DNA of 64,000 nt from Paractinoplanes maris (lineage in GTDB: Bacteria > Actinomycetota > Actinomycetes > Mycobacteriales > Micromonosporaceae). The translations under genes were made by a program, and so were the position numbers. How positions within the stretch are numbered: position 1 is the first letter of the stretch; each line of letters starts with the position of its first letter. Below are positions 45,052 to 56,235 of this stretch, piece by piece. The stretch spans positions 496,001 through 560,000 of the forward strand of contig NZ_JALPVL010000006.1 in NCBI RefSeq assembly GCF_023544465.1, read 5' to 3'. Below the pieces are notes generated by a model that was not told the origin of the DNA, made no database searches, and worked only from the letters and a program-made list of their open reading frames with translations.

Positions 45052-46740
45052 ATGCCGACCCAGAGGGGGAGCCCGCAGGTGCCGGACGATCACGACGACG
45101 ATCTCGTGCCGCCGATGAAGGTGATGCGCAAGCGGCTCAACGGGGTCTACCGGGCCGACAGCGGATTCAACGGGCCCACGCGTCGCTACGTGCTCGTGGT
45201 GGCGATGCTGGTCGGGCTGGCCTCGGTGCCGACCCTGGCCGCGATCACGGCGGGCTCGCGGGAACTGTCGGGCGGGCGGACGGACACGATGGACATCCCG
45301 TTCCTGCCACCGGCCTCGTCGGGGCCGGTCGGGCCACCGTCGTCCTACACGTCTCCGTCCTCGCCGGCGCCGGTTTCTCGAGCGCCTGCTTCGGAAGCTC
45401 CTTCCCAGGCGCCGGATGACGGTGCCGGATCGGCTCGCGGAGCGTCGCAGAGCGCGGACGCCGCAATCCGGGCCGGGCAGTTGCTCGGCCAGGCCGGCCG
45501 GCGGGAGCCGGTGACGCCGGGAGCGCGCGGTGATTCGTCGGGTTCGCGAGGTCGGGCGCCGTCTGCCGGCGGGGGCCCTGATGGCGTACGGGATGGGGTC
45601 TCTCGCGACGACCGGGACCGAAACGGCGGGAACCGTGGCGACAGCGGGCGCGGCGACCGGAATCGTGGGGACGGGGCTCGCGGTGACCGGAATCGCGGTG
45701 GCGGGAATGGCAGCGACGGCGGCCACCGCGACGAGCCCGCCCGCTGGCCCGCCAAGCCTGCGCAGCCCACCAAGCCGGCCAAGCCCACCAAGCCCACCAA
45801 GCCCACCAAGCCCACCACGCCGGCCAAGCCCACCAAGCCGGCCAAGCCCACTCAGCCGGGCAAGCCTGCCCGCCCGGCTGAACCGGTGATCCCTGCCGAG
45901 CCGGATGATCCCGAACTGCCGTCAGTGCCCGGCGAGGATGCCGACGACGAGCCACCCCCGCGCCACGAGTGGCATCGGCGAGCCCGGCCACCGGCTCACG
46001 ATATGCCCGACCCCAACGACTCGAACGACAGCGATTCGCATGACGGCGGCTCCAGCGATGGCAATTCGCATGACGGCGGCTCCGGCGATGGCGATTCGCA
46101 TGACGGCGGCTCCGGCGATGGCGATTCGCACGGCAGCGATCCGCACGACAACGACTCGGGCGATAGCGACTCGGGCGATAGCGACTCGGGCGACAGTGAC
46201 TCGGGCAGCGACTCGGGCGACAGTGACTCGGCCAGCGACTCGCATGACGGCGACAGCGACAGCGACAACGACTCCGGCGACAGCGACGGCGACTCGGGTG
46301 ATGACGAGCCCGCCGACGACTCCGGACGCAAGCCGGCCTGGTCCGATCGCCCCGCCTGCCACGAGCGGCGCGAATGCGGTGACAAGCCGTCCCGCCACCA
46401 CCGTCCCGACCGGCAGCAGAGCCGCCGGTGCGAGGAGAAAACCAACCGTCACCGGTCGCGAGACCGGTCCGAACACAGCCGGAGGTCAGCTGTGGCCGAA
46501 CGTCCGCACAACATCCGACCGACCGCCATCCTCGAGCGCGGCTTCGCCAACGGCGGCAACCACGGGAACCGGGTGAATCCCGAGGCGCGCGCCGAGGAGA
46601 ATCAGAACCGCTCGTATCGCGGCAGCCATCGAGCGGGCAGCCAGCACCACGCCGAGGATCAGACAGCGGAAGAGCAACGCAGCTCCCGGGTGGGCCGGCA
46701 CCACGCCGACCACAGCGAGGACCTCAGCGGCCGCTGGTGA
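45052..46740 (+). CDS. Single-pass membrane protein with Lys-Pro-Thr and Ser-Asp repeats
   Basis: A 562-residue protein. Residues 1-45 are charged and cytoplasmic (MRKRLNGVYRADSGFNGPTRRY), 46-67 form a membrane helix, and the rest is outside and low-complexity. It has an Arg/Asp/Gly-rich stretch, then about ten KPT/KPA units (residues about 230-270), then a Ser/Asp/Gly/His-rich run (about 320-425, e.g. SDSGDSDSGDSD) that recalls Sdr-type surface stalks, and a His/Arg/Glu-rich end with four Cys. No sorting signal at the C-terminus. ATG at 45052; function unknown. The first 100 residues look conserved, the rest not alignable by eye. Confidence 0.7.
   Translation: MPTQRGSPQVPDDHDDDLVPPMKVMRKRLNGVYRADSGFNGPTRRYVLVVAMLVGLASVPTLAAITAGSRELSGGRTDTMDIPFLPPASSGPVGPPSSYTSPSSPAPVSRAPASEAPSQAPDDGAGSARGASQSADAAIRAGQLLGQAGRREPVTPGARGDSSGSRGRAPSAGGGPDGVRDGVSRDDRDRNGGNRGDSGRGDRNRGDGARGDRNRGGGNGSDGGHRDEPARWPAKPAQPTKPAKPTKPTKPTKPTTPAKPTKPAKPTQPGKPARPAEPVIPAEPDDPELPSVPGEDADDEPPPRHEWHRRARPPAHDMPDPNDSNDSDSHDGGSSDGNSHDGGSGDGDSHDGGSGDGDSHGSDPHDNDSGDSDSGDSDSGDSDSGSDSGDSDSASDSHDGDSDSDNDSGDSDGDSGDDEPADDSGRKPAWSDRPACHERRECGDKPSRHHRPDRQQSRRCEEKTNRHRSRDRSEHSRRSAVAERPHNIRPTAILERGFANGGNHGNRVNPEARAEENQNRSYRGSHRAGSQHHAEDQTAEEQRSSRVGRHHADHSEDLSGRW
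46010..46310. repeat. Ser/Asp-coding simple repeats
   Basis: Repeating blocks GATTCGCATGACGGCGGC and GACTCGGGCGATAGC encode (D)SHDGGSGDG and DSGDS units. They make the acidic segment of the membrane protein. The preceding 45748-45870 region is a similar simple repeat (CCCACCAAG units, Pro-Thr-Lys). Confidence 0.8.
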
Positions 46741-47952
46741 TCAGCTGCCGTCGAGGCGGTGGCGGTTGGCCTCGATCCAGGCGTCGATGGCGTCGGTGTC
46801 GTTGGGGTCGACGCCCTCGGAGATCAGCTGGGCCACCGCCGCGGTGGCCGGGCTGCGCTTCTCACCCGTCGCGTAGAGCCGCGCGAACTCGGGGATCATC
46901 TCCTCGACCACGAGGTCGGTCTGCTCGGCGGCCGCCTCGGGCAGGTCGCGCCGGCGCAGCGCGTAGGCCGACCAGGCCCGCGTGACCCGGGGCAGCATGG
47001 CCGCGTCGTCCATGTCGAGGACCGCGCGCCGATGCACCCAGTCGAGCAGGAACAGCCCCGCCACCGCCGGGCTCCACCGCAGCGGGTCGGGGTCGGGCAG
47101 GCTCGCCGCGTGGTCGAGGATCAGGCTCAGGCAGAAGTGCAGCGACGCCAGCTCGTCGTCGGCGTGCACCCGGTCGAGCCCGAACCGGGCTGCCTCGGGC
47201 GAGGCCAGGAAGTCGCGGACGAGGTCGGTGGTGCTCACCGCGGCCGGCTCGGTGAGCGCCGGCATGACCGCCGGTGGCAGCAGGGCCAGCCGCGCGCCGG
47301 CCAGCGCCCGGTCGGTGGCCAGCGAGCCCTCGGACGGCAGGTCGGTCAGGCCGTCGGTGATCTCGAGGTGGCGGTCGATCTCGCCCCGCAGCCGGCCCGG
47401 ATCCTCCTCACGGAACCAGGTCAGGTCGTCGTCGGCGCACATCTGCCGCACCTGCTCGAGGATCCGCTCGGCCGAGGAGCCGACGAAGATGTCCTTGGCG
47501 ATGCCGATGTTGTGGTCGACCAGCGCGACGACCGCGTGCTCGGGGCCGCCCTCGTCGACGTCGTCGTAGGCGTAGGTGACCAGATAGGACGTCTGGTCGC
47601 CGTAGACGTCGCCATACGCATAACAGCCGGTGGGCCGGACCCGCCCCAGCTGGGTGGTCCACGACGGAGCCTGCGAACCCGGTTTGACCTGGGCCGTGCC
47701 CTCGGCGTCGGGCACGAGCGCGGCGAAGACCTCGCGGATCGTCGTGGCCGAGGCGGTGCGCCGGCGGGTGGTCGCGGCCAGGAAGTCACCGACGAAAGCG
47801 CGGACGGCGGTGGCACGGTCCTCCTGGGCCACCGCATACACGCTGCCGAGCAGGGCGGTGCCCAGCATCTCGGCGTCCAGCGCGCAGCCGAGCTTCGCCA
47901 CGTCGCGGGCCGCGTGCAGGACCGCCTCGTACGGAGTCTGGGGTGCGGGCAT
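46741..47952 (-). CDS. Conserved actinobacterial protein of unknown function, 403 residues
   Basis: A soluble protein without a signal peptide or membrane helix. It has a helical N-terminus (YEAVLHAARDVAKLGCALDAEMLGTALLGSVYAV), a central mixed segment (GCYAYGDVYGDQTSYLVTYAYDD, VVALVDHNIGIAKDIFVG) and a helical C-terminus. I do not recognise a domain, but composition and codon use are those of a normal conserved gene. Its stop is back-to-back with the convergent repeat-protein stop. The dynamin-like pair ends 38 bp from its start on the same strand, so it may be the third gene of that operon. Confidence 0.75.
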   Translation of the reverse strand: MPAPQTPYEAVLHAARDVAKLGCALDAEMLGTALLGSVYAVAQEDRATAVRAFVGDFLAATTRRRTASATTIREVFAALVPDAEGTAQVKPGSQAPSWTTQLGRVRPTGCYAYGDVYGDQTSYLVTYAYDDVDEGGPEHAVVALVDHNIGIAKDIFVGSSAERILEQVRQMCADDDLTWFREEDPGRLRGEIDRHLEITDGLTDLPSEGSLATDRALAGARLALLPPAVMPALTEPAAVSTTDLVRDFLASPEAARFGLDRVHADDELASLHFCLSLILDHAASLPDPDPLRWSPAVAGLFLLDWVHRRAVLDMDDAAMLPRVTRAWSAYALRRRDLPEAAAEQTDLVVEEMIPEFARLYATGEKRSPATAAVAQLISEGVDPNDTDAIDAWIEANRHRLDGS

Positions 47953-47989
47953 GTCGCGAGCCTACCCGGCACGGTGCGTGCTGGTACTA

Positions 47990-49669
47990 CTACGAACGCA
48001 CGGTGGTCAAAGCTTCACGCGCTTGTGCGTACGCATTCAGTACCTCCCGGACCGGCGCCACCACGTATTCGCGCCCGACCTCGGACACCGACGCCCGTAG
48101 TCGTTGCTCGGCCCGCTTACGGGCGCGCCGCGATCCCCATTCCACCAGCGGCCGGGTGACCAGCCACAGGAGTACCCCGAGCAGCAGGCCGCCGACCAGC
48201 AGCACGGTGGGCAGGGGCACGATGCCGACCTCGGGATTGTCTAGTTCGGGCAGTCCGAGGATGCGCAGCACGTACCCCGCGGCCAGCCAGCCCAGCCCGA
48301 AGATCGCAGCCGCGAGGAACAGCCAGTGCAGGCCGCCGACGGCCCGCCACCAGAGCGGGGCCTTGGCCAGGCCGAGCTCGGTCCGGCCGACCGCGCGGTC
48401 GAGCGCGTCGGGCAGGTCGGCCGCCCGGGAGCGGGCGGCGTTGGCCAGCGCGGGCTTCCAGACCTCGGGCAGCGGAGCCGCGGCCCGGCTGGACACCGCG
48501 CGCACGGCCAGCCCGACCGCCGATTTCTGGGCCGCGTCGGCCTCGGGCAGTGAGGTGCGCGGCACGATCTCCTGCGAGATCGCGTCGGTCTCGGTGGGCT
48601 TGTCGTCGAGGTGCAGGCGGCGCAGCGGGTCGGGCCGCAGCCGGCGCAGCCCCCGGGTCAGCGGCCAGCCGGTGGCGGCGGCGGCCCGATGCCGATAGGC
48701 GGCGGCCGACGCGTCGGCCACCGCACCCACACCGGCCGAGGCGGCGAGCGCGTCGGTCAGCTGGCGCACGGTGGCCCGATCGACCTCGTCCTCGGCCGCG
48801 GGCGGTCCGATCATGGCGGTCAGCGGATCGCCGACCGCGTCGAGGTCACCGGCGACCCGGCGCAGCGCGGCCTGCCGCTCGGCGACCGTGGTCTCGAGCG
48901 ATCCCCGCAGTTCGTTGAGCATGCCGGGCTGCTTGGCCGAGGTGGCCAGCACCGGCGCCTCGCCCAGGCCGTCCTCGGTGAGCAGCCGTTTCAGGTCTTC
49001 CAGCACCAGCACGGTGTCTTGAGTGGAGAGCCGGTCGGCCTGGTTGAGCACCACCACGGTGACCGCGGCGTGCGAGCGGAACTGGGAGAGATAGGCCTGG
49101 TGCAGGATCCGGTCGCCGTATTTCTGCGGGTCGACCACCCAGACGATCAGGTCGACCAGGCCGAGCAGGCGGTCGACCTCGAGCCGGTGACCGCGCTCGA
49201 CCGAGTCGAAGTCGGGCAGGTCGAGCAGCACGAGCCCGCGCATCGAGGCCTCGTCGTCGCCGTCCAGCGCGCTCTCCCGCATGAACCGGTGACGGGGCAG
49301 CACGCCGACCCAGTCGAGCAGCCGGTTGGCCGGCTCCAGCGGGCCCCAGACGCAGGCGTGGGCCACCCCGGTCGTCGGCCGCCGCACGCCGACCGGCGAC
49401 AGCTTGAGCCGGGCCAGGGCGTTGAACAGGCTGGACTTGCCGCTGCCGGTGCTGCCGGCGAGCGCGACGACGGTGTGGTCGCGGGACAGCGAGAGCCGGT
49501 TGCCGGCCCGCTCGACCAGCGTGTGGGCGGCCACCAGGTCGCTGTCGGGCAGATGGGGGTCGACCAGGCGCAGGAACCGGCTCAGCGCCTCGAGCCGCAC
49601 CACCAGCCGCTCGGCGTCCACCCGTTCGTCGCCCGCCATCGCCTCGCGCACCTTCTCGATCAAGCTCAC
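47990..49669 (-). CDS. Dynamin-like GTPase with two C-terminal membrane helices
   Basis: A 559-residue GTP-binding protein. The P-loop is GSTGSGKSS (Lys78), with G2 PTTG, G3 LLDLPDFDS and G4 LNQAD. The C-terminal third contains two helices (about 445-467 and 485-508) followed by a basic helical tail. It fits the bacterial dynamin-like superfamily (compare IniA/IniC of mycobacteria and DynA/DynB of Streptomyces). These remodel membranes, often as hetero-oligomers. The GTG start overlaps the stop of the partner gene by 4 bp. The longer open frame to 50827 is the shadow of the partner. Confidence 0.85.
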   Translation of the reverse strand: MSLIEKVREAMAGDERVDAERLVVRLEALSRFLRLVDPHLPDSDLVAAHTLVERAGNRLSLSRDHTVVALAGSTGSGKSSLFNALARLKLSPVGVRRPTTGVAHACVWGPLEPANRLLDWVGVLPRHRFMRESALDGDDEASMRGLVLLDLPDFDSVERGHRLEVDRLLGLVDLIVWVVDPQKYGDRILHQAYLSQFRSHAAVTVVVLNQADRLSTQDTVLVLEDLKRLLTEDGLGEAPVLATSAKQPGMLNELRGSLETTVAERQAALRRVAGDLDAVGDPLTAMIGPPAAEDEVDRATVRQLTDALAASAGVGAVADASAAAYRHRAAAATGWPLTRGLRRLRPDPLRRLHLDDKPTETDAISQEIVPRTSLPEADAAQKSAVGLAVRAVSSRAAAPLPEVWKPALANAARSRAADLPDALDRAVGRTELGLAKAPLWWRAVGGLHWLFLAAAIFGLGWLAAGYVLRILGLPELDNPEVGIVPLPTVLLVGGLLLGVLLWLVTRPLVEWGSRRARKRAEQRLRASVSEVGREYVVAPVREVLNAYAQAREALTTVRS

Positions 49670-51675
49670 GCCGTGCTCTCCGTCAACGCGAGCTCGGTAC
49701 GGGCAGTCTCCACGTCGGCCGCGGCCTGCCGCAGGCGGGCCCCCGGCTCGTCCTCGAGACCGACCGCGGCGAGCCGGTCGGTGAACCGGGCGGCCTCGGT
49801 GTCGAACAGCTTGCCCGCGCGCAGCAGCAGATCCTCGCGGGCCTGGGTGGCCAGCGTGCGGATGGCCTGATCGCCGAAGATCGCCTCGAGCACCTTTTGC
49901 GCGGCGACCGCGCTGCCGGCCCCGGCGGCGACCTCGAGCCCGGTCGGGATGAACGCGGTCGAGGTGAAGACGGCGATCATCACGGCCAGGCCGGCCCCGT
50001 TCACCGCGTACGCCGCGCCCCGTGCGACCACGCGTTTCTCCGCACCCTCCTGGCGGACCAGACCGAGCACCCACTGCTGCCAGTCGCGGACCAGGCGGTC
50101 GGCCCGGTCGGGCAGGTCGGGCGAGGGACGCTGCAGGTCGGGCGCGAGCAGGGCCGCTCCGGCCGGGTGGGCCTGCCAGGCCGCGTACGCCTGCTCGGCC
50201 GCGTCGGTGGCAATCCCGCGCAGCAGCGTGACCAGCTGCGACTCGAGCGCCGTCTGGAGGTTGCGACCGGGCAGCGGACGGCCGGTGAGCGCCGAGACGA
50301 ACCGGTCGCGCAGCTGGCCGACCTTGCTCTCGAGGGTCTTGAGGAACTCGCCGGTGCCGACGAACTCCTGCCACCGGGCCAGCACCTCGCCGCGCATCAG
50401 GCGGCCGTCCCGCAGGCCGTCGGCCATCGTCTGGCGCCCGGTGCGGTAGGCCGCGGTGACCCGGTCGCCCAGCGCCTTGGCCGCCCGGGCCTGCTCGTCG
50501 GCGGCGTCGGCCAGACCGGTGACGGCCGGGCCGAGCGAGATGAGCGCCCCGTCCAGCGTCTGCCGGACCACGGCGGCGCGGGCGTTGCTGTCGGCCGCCA
50601 GCCGCCCGAACCAGTCGTGCAGCGGGGCGATGACGTCCTCGGCGATCAGCCCCTGGCCGTCCAGCCGGGTCTCGGGCAGCACGAACAGCGGCGCGGCGCC
50701 CAGGTCGCGGACGTTGAGCATGTCCTGCAGGTGGGTGGCGATCTCGGCCGCGGCCTCGGCGGGCACCCGGTCGAGCACGAGTGCGATCACCGTGCCGCGC
50801 AGCCGGGCCGTGGTGAGCAGCTCCCACGGCACCGCGTCGGCGTACCGGGCCGCGGTGGTGACGAACAGCCAGAGGTCGGCCGCGGCCAGCAGCTGTGCCG
50901 CGAGCTTGCGGTTGCGGTCGACCACCGAGTCGATGTCGGGGGCGTCCAGGAAGGCCAGACCGGCGCCGAGCGCGGGGGCCGAGACGACCTGCAGGGCGGT
51001 GGCGTCGTTGCTGGGCTCGCGGGTGCGCACCAGGCCGGGCAGCAGCTCACCCTGCTGGAACCAGGGCAGGTCGGCCGGGTTGCTCACCAGCACCGGCGAG
51101 CGGGTGGTCGGGCGCAGCACGCCGGCCGTGCTCACCGGGGCGCGGACGAGGCTGTTGACCAGTGTCGACTTGCCGGCGCCGGTGGACCCGCCGACGACCA
51201 CCAGCAGGGGCGCGTCGAGCCGGGCCAGGCGGGGCAGCAGGTAGTCGTCGAGCTGGGTCACGAGCGCCGAGCCGACCCGCTGAGCCTCCTCGGAGGAGGG
51301 CATGACCAGCGGGTACGCCGTGTCGCTGATCACCGTGCGCAGGCGGCCGAGCGCCGCGGCCAGCTGGTCGACGCCGGACGACTCCTCGGCGGGGGCGGGC
51401 AGCGCGCGGGCGTCCGCCTCGCCCAGGTCGGCGGGACGGTTCTCGGGCATGGCTTCGGCTGGGGCCGTGGGGGCCTCGGCTCCGGGTTCCTCATGTGACT
51501 GACGGGGCACGTCGGATTCCGTACGATCCAAGGGGTCCGCCGTATCGGCGGTAGTCGGGCTGACCTGCTCTTTCTTGCCCTCTGAGCCGTCGGCGGAAAC
51601 CGTCTCGGGCTCTCGCATGGCGGCGGGTGCGGCGGACAGGGCCGACGGACCGACCGCGTCACCGTGCGTCGTCAC
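49666..51675 (-). CDS. Dynamin-like GTPase, larger partner
   Basis: A 669-residue protein. Residues 1 to about 100 are acidic and Pro-rich. The GTPase domain starts with VVVGGSTGAGKSTLVNSLV (P-loop Lys near 169); RPTTRSP, FLDAPDIDS and a degenerate G4 around LVLDRVP follow. A long helical stalk region has one hydrophobic paddle-like segment (about 560-590, GAGLAVMIAVFTSTAFIPTGLEVAAGAGSAVA). First gene of a coupled pair with the second dynamin-like GTPase. Role probably in membrane or septum remodelling, or drug and envelope stress as for IniA; this is inferred from family. Confidence 0.85.
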   Translation of the reverse strand: MTTHGDAVGPSALSAAPAAMREPETVSADGSEGKKEQVSPTTADTADPLDRTESDVPRQSHEEPGAEAPTAPAEAMPENRPADLGEADARALPAPAEESSGVDQLAAALGRLRTVISDTAYPLVMPSSEEAQRVGSALVTQLDDYLLPRLARLDAPLLVVVGGSTGAGKSTLVNSLVRAPVSTAGVLRPTTRSPVLVSNPADLPWFQQGELLPGLVRTREPSNDATALQVVSAPALGAGLAFLDAPDIDSVVDRNRKLAAQLLAAADLWLFVTTAARYADAVPWELLTTARLRGTVIALVLDRVPAEAAAEIATHLQDMLNVRDLGAAPLFVLPETRLDGQGLIAEDVIAPLHDWFGRLAADSNARAAVVRQTLDGALISLGPAVTGLADAADEQARAAKALGDRVTAAYRTGRQTMADGLRDGRLMRGEVLARWQEFVGTGEFLKTLESKVGQLRDRFVSALTGRPLPGRNLQTALESQLVTLLRGIATDAAEQAYAAWQAHPAGAALLAPDLQRPSPDLPDRADRLVRDWQQWVLGLVRQEGAEKRVVARGAAYAVNGAGLAVMIAVFTSTAFIPTGLEVAAGAGSAVAAQKVLEAIFGDQAIRTLATQAREDLLLRAGKLFDTEAARFTDRLAAVGLEDEPGARLRQAAADVETARTELALTESTA

Positions 51676-51916
51676 GGGTAAAGAGTGCCTGATCTATGCA
51701 TGCAGGACAACAGGTGCCGGTATGCCGTGACCGGACAGGTATCTACCGAACTGTTGCGGCACGGGGAAACCGCTGGGAAACCTGGCAGGTTGCTGGCAGT
51801 TGCGCCGAGGTGACTCAACTTCGACTTGACGGTTGGCATGCCCGTGGCATCATTGAGTCGGTTCCACTCAACCTTGTTCGACCTGAGTCATCAAAAGCTG
51901 TGAAGCGAGGATCACC
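51676..51916 (+). promoter_or_regulatory. dnaK promoter region
   Basis: The 241-bp gap before dnaK contains TTGACG (51826-51831) as a candidate -35, with a weak -10 about 17 bp later overlapping the HAIR operator. A second, degenerate ACTCAA...CTTGAC pair lies at 51813-51830. No gene is seen in it. GAGG-containing sequence lies a few bases before the ATG. Confidence 0.6.
51853..51871. promoter_or_regulatory. HAIR operator (HspR site) of the dnaK operon
   Basis: TTGAGT (51853-51858), a 7-bp spacer, then ACTCAA (51866-51871), exactly the core of the HAIR inverted repeat CTTGAGT-N7-ACTCAAG bound by HspR. It sits 45 bp before the dnaK start, where binding would block transcription. hspR itself is the last gene of the operon, giving autoregulation. 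Confidence 0.88.
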
Positions 51917-53808
<1,892 letters not shown>

Positions 53809-53812
<4 letters not shown>

Positions 53813-54453
53813 CTGCCACGGACGACGAGAACGACGGTCAGACGACCGAGCGGGTCGTCATCCGGGACCGCCGCAAGATTGACACCGAGTCCAAGGCTCC
53901 CACGGCCAAGGGCAAGGCCACGGTCGGCGCCCACCGGGCGTCCGATGCCGAGGAGGTGGCTCCCGAAGTGGAAGAGGACGAGGAGCAGCAGTCCGAGGAG
54001 GAGCCGAAGGCGGCGCTGGGCGCCGAGCTGGAGGCCCTGCGGACCGAGCTCGACGAGCGGACGCACGACCTGCAGCGGGTGACCGCCGAGTACGCCAACT
54101 ACCGCAAGCGGGTCGACCGCGACCGTGGGGCGGCGGCCGAGCAGACCACGGGCGCGGTGCTGACCGCGCTGCTGCCGGTGCTCGACGACATCGACCGGGC
54201 GCGCGAGCACGGCGACCTGGTCGGCCCGTTCGCCTCGGTGGCCGAGTCGCTGACCACGGTGACCGGCAAGCTGGGCCTGGTGGCCTTCGGCGAGAAGGGC
54301 GACCCGTTCGACCCCAACCGCCACGAGGCGGTCGCTCACCAGACGTCCGCGGACGTCACCGAGCCGACCTGCGTCGAGGTCATGCGCCGCGGTTACAACC
54401 TGGGCGAGCGGCTTCTGCGACCAGCCATGGTCGCGGTGGCCGACCCGGAGTGA
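53809..54453 (+). CDS. grpE: Nucleotide exchange factor GrpE
   Basis: A 214-residue DnaK cofactor. An acidic, poorly ordered N-terminus (1-70) precedes the long coiled coil ([36 protein letters not shown]) and the C-terminal beta domain ([47 protein letters not shown]). The closing RPAMVAV motif is diagnostic. GTG start overlaps dnaK (GTGA). Confidence 0.96.
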
Positions 54454-54520
54454 TCTCACACGTTCGTCCCGTCCGCCGCACCGCGGCGGGCGGGACCAAC
54501 CGCAGGAGGGGGGAGGCGGG

Positions 54521-55732
54521 ATGAGCTCGAAGGACTGGCTCGAGAAGGACTTCTATGCCGTTCTCGGCGTGCCCAAGTCCGCTCCGACCGACGAGATCAA
54601 GAAGGCTTACCGGAAACTCGCCCGGGATCTGCACCCGGACCGCAACCCCGGTAACAAGGAGGCGGAGGAGAAGTTCAAGGCCGCCTCCGAGGCGTACGAC
54701 GTGCTCTCGGACGACAAGAAGCGCAAAGAGTACGACGAGATGCGCTCGCTGTTCGGCTCGGGCGCCTTCCGCCGGGGTGCCCGCCCCGGCGCCGGTGGCA
54801 CCCAGTTCGACCCGTCCGACCTGTTCGGCGGATTCAGCGGGGCCGGGGCGGCGGGTGGCGCGGCCGGTGACCGGCGGTTCGGCGGCGCCGGCTTCTCGGA
54901 CATATTCAGCTCGATATTCTCGGGCGGTGGGCCTGGTGGTGGCGCCGCCCGACGAGGTGGTCCGCGTCGCGGACGCGATGTGGAGACCGAGGTGACGCTC
55001 GACTTCGCGCAGGCGGTCAGGGGCACGACGTTGCCGTTGACCCTGCGCTCGGCCGGCGAGTGCGAGATCTGCCACGGAAGTGGGGCCAAGCCCGGCACGT
55101 CGCCGCGGACCTGTCCGCAGTGTCAGGGCAGCGGTCTCATCTCCCGTAACCAGGGGTCGTTCAGCTTCTCCGAGCCGTGCCGGGACTGTCAGGGCGCGGG
55201 GTCGATCGTCGACGAGAAGTGCCCGGAGTGCCGGGGCACGGGCGGCATCACCAAGAACCGCACGATCAACGTGCGGTTCCCGGCCGGGGTCGCCGACGGT
55301 CAGCGCATCCGGCTCAGCGGCCGGGGCGAGCCGGGCGACCGCGGTGGTCCCGCGGGCGACCTCTATGTGCAGGTCGGGGTGCGGCCGGACGAGTTGTTCG
55401 GGCGTACCGGTGACGATCTGACCCTGGTTGTGCCGGTGACCATCGCCGAGGCGGTGCTGGGGGCCGACCTGCGAGTGCCGACGCTGGACGGCCCGGTCAC
55501 CCTGCGGGTGCCACCGGGCACGCCGAGCGGCCGCAAGCTGCGGGCGCGCGGCAAGGGAGTGACACGCAAGGACGGTCCACCCGGGGACCTGATCGTCACG
55601 GTCGACGTGCAGGTGCCGGGCGGCGTCACGGGGGAAGCCAGGGACGCCCTGGAGCGATTCGCCAAGCTGACCGCGCCCGCCGGGCGGGAGCGGCTCGAGG
55701 CTCGGGTGCGCCGCAACACTCAGGGCAACTAG
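54521..55732 (+). CDS. dnaJ: Co-chaperone DnaJ
   Basis: A 403-residue Hsp40. It has the J domain ([36 protein letters not shown], with HPD), a Gly/Phe-rich region (about 85-145), four CxxCxGxG-type zinc motifs ([32 protein letters not shown]) and two C-terminal substrate-binding domains. ATG with GGAGGGGGGAGG just upstream, 67 bp after grpE. Member of the dnaK operon, as in other actinobacteria. Confidence 0.96.
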   Translation: MSSKDWLEKDFYAVLGVPKSAPTDEIKKAYRKLARDLHPDRNPGNKEAEEKFKAASEAYDVLSDDKKRKEYDEMRSLFGSGAFRRGARPGAGGTQFDPSDLFGGFSGAGAAGGAAGDRRFGGAGFSDIFSSIFSGGGPGGGAARRGGPRRGRDVETEVTLDFAQAVRGTTLPLTLRSAGECEICHGSGAKPGTSPRTCPQCQGSGLISRNQGSFSFSEPCRDCQGAGSIVDEKCPECRGTGGITKNRTINVRFPAGVADGQRIRLSGRGEPGDRGGPAGDLYVQVGVRPDELFGRTGDDLTLVVPVTIAEAVLGADLRVPTLDGPVTLRVPPGTPSGRKLRARGKGVTRKDGPPGDLIVTVDVQVPGGVTGEARDALERFAKLTAPAGRERLEARVRRNTQGN

Positions 55733-55755
55733 CGAGAGTTTGATGGAGGTGCCCC

Positions 55756-56190
55756 ATGCATGAGGAGATCAGCATCTCGGTCGAGCAGACCTCCGACGCC
55801 AAGGTCCTGATCATCTCGGTCGCGGCTCGCCTCGCCGGGATGCACCCGCAAACGCTCCGCCAGTACGACCGGCTCGGGCTGGTGCAGCCGGGCCGGGCCG
55901 GTGGGGGCGGACGCCGGTACAGCGAACGGGACGTCGCGCTGCTGCGGGAAGTGCAGAAGCTCAGCCAGGAGGAAGGCGTCAACCTGGCCGGGATCAAGCG
56001 CATCATCGGCCTCGAGCAGCTGGTGGGCGACCTCCAGCAGCGGGTGCGCGAGCTCGAGCACGAGCTCACCGACGCGTACACCCGGATCGCTCAGCTCGAG
56101 AGCCCGTACGGCCGGGGTGACCTGGTGCGTCAGGAGCGCCCGTCGACCGCGCTGGTCGTGTGGCGCCCCCGGCGGGCCCCCGACAGATAG
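55756..56190 (+). CDS. hspR: MerR-type heat-shock repressor HspR
   Basis: A 144-residue regulator. The MerR-like helix-turn-helix reads VAARLAGMHPQTLRQYDRLGLVQPGRAGGGGRRYSERDVALLREVQKL, followed by the coiled coil ELVGDLQQRVRELEHELTDAYTRIAQLE. HspR binds HAIR sites together with DnaK and releases them when DnaK is titrated by misfolded proteins. It closes the dnaK operon 23 bp after dnaJ. HAIR repeats are visible upstream of dnaK (51853) and clpB (59882). Confidence 0.95.
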   Translation: MHEEISISVEQTSDAKVLIISVAARLAGMHPQTLRQYDRLGLVQPGRAGGGGRRYSERDVALLREVQKLSQEEGVNLAGIKRIIGLEQLVGDLQQRVRELEHELTDAYTRIAQLESPYGRGDLVRQERPSTALVVWRPRRAPDR

Positions 56191-56204
56191 GCCTGCGACA
56201 AGGC

Positions 56205-56230
56205 AGAGCCCCGCGAACTCGCGGGGCTCT
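56205..56230. terminator. Bidirectional terminator after hspR
   Basis: A perfect 11-bp inverted repeat (AGAGCCCCGCG at 56205-56215, complement at 56220-56230) around the loop AACT. It lies between the convergent stops of hspR and the 149-residue gene. Confidence 0.85.
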
Positions 56231-56235
56231 CGCTG

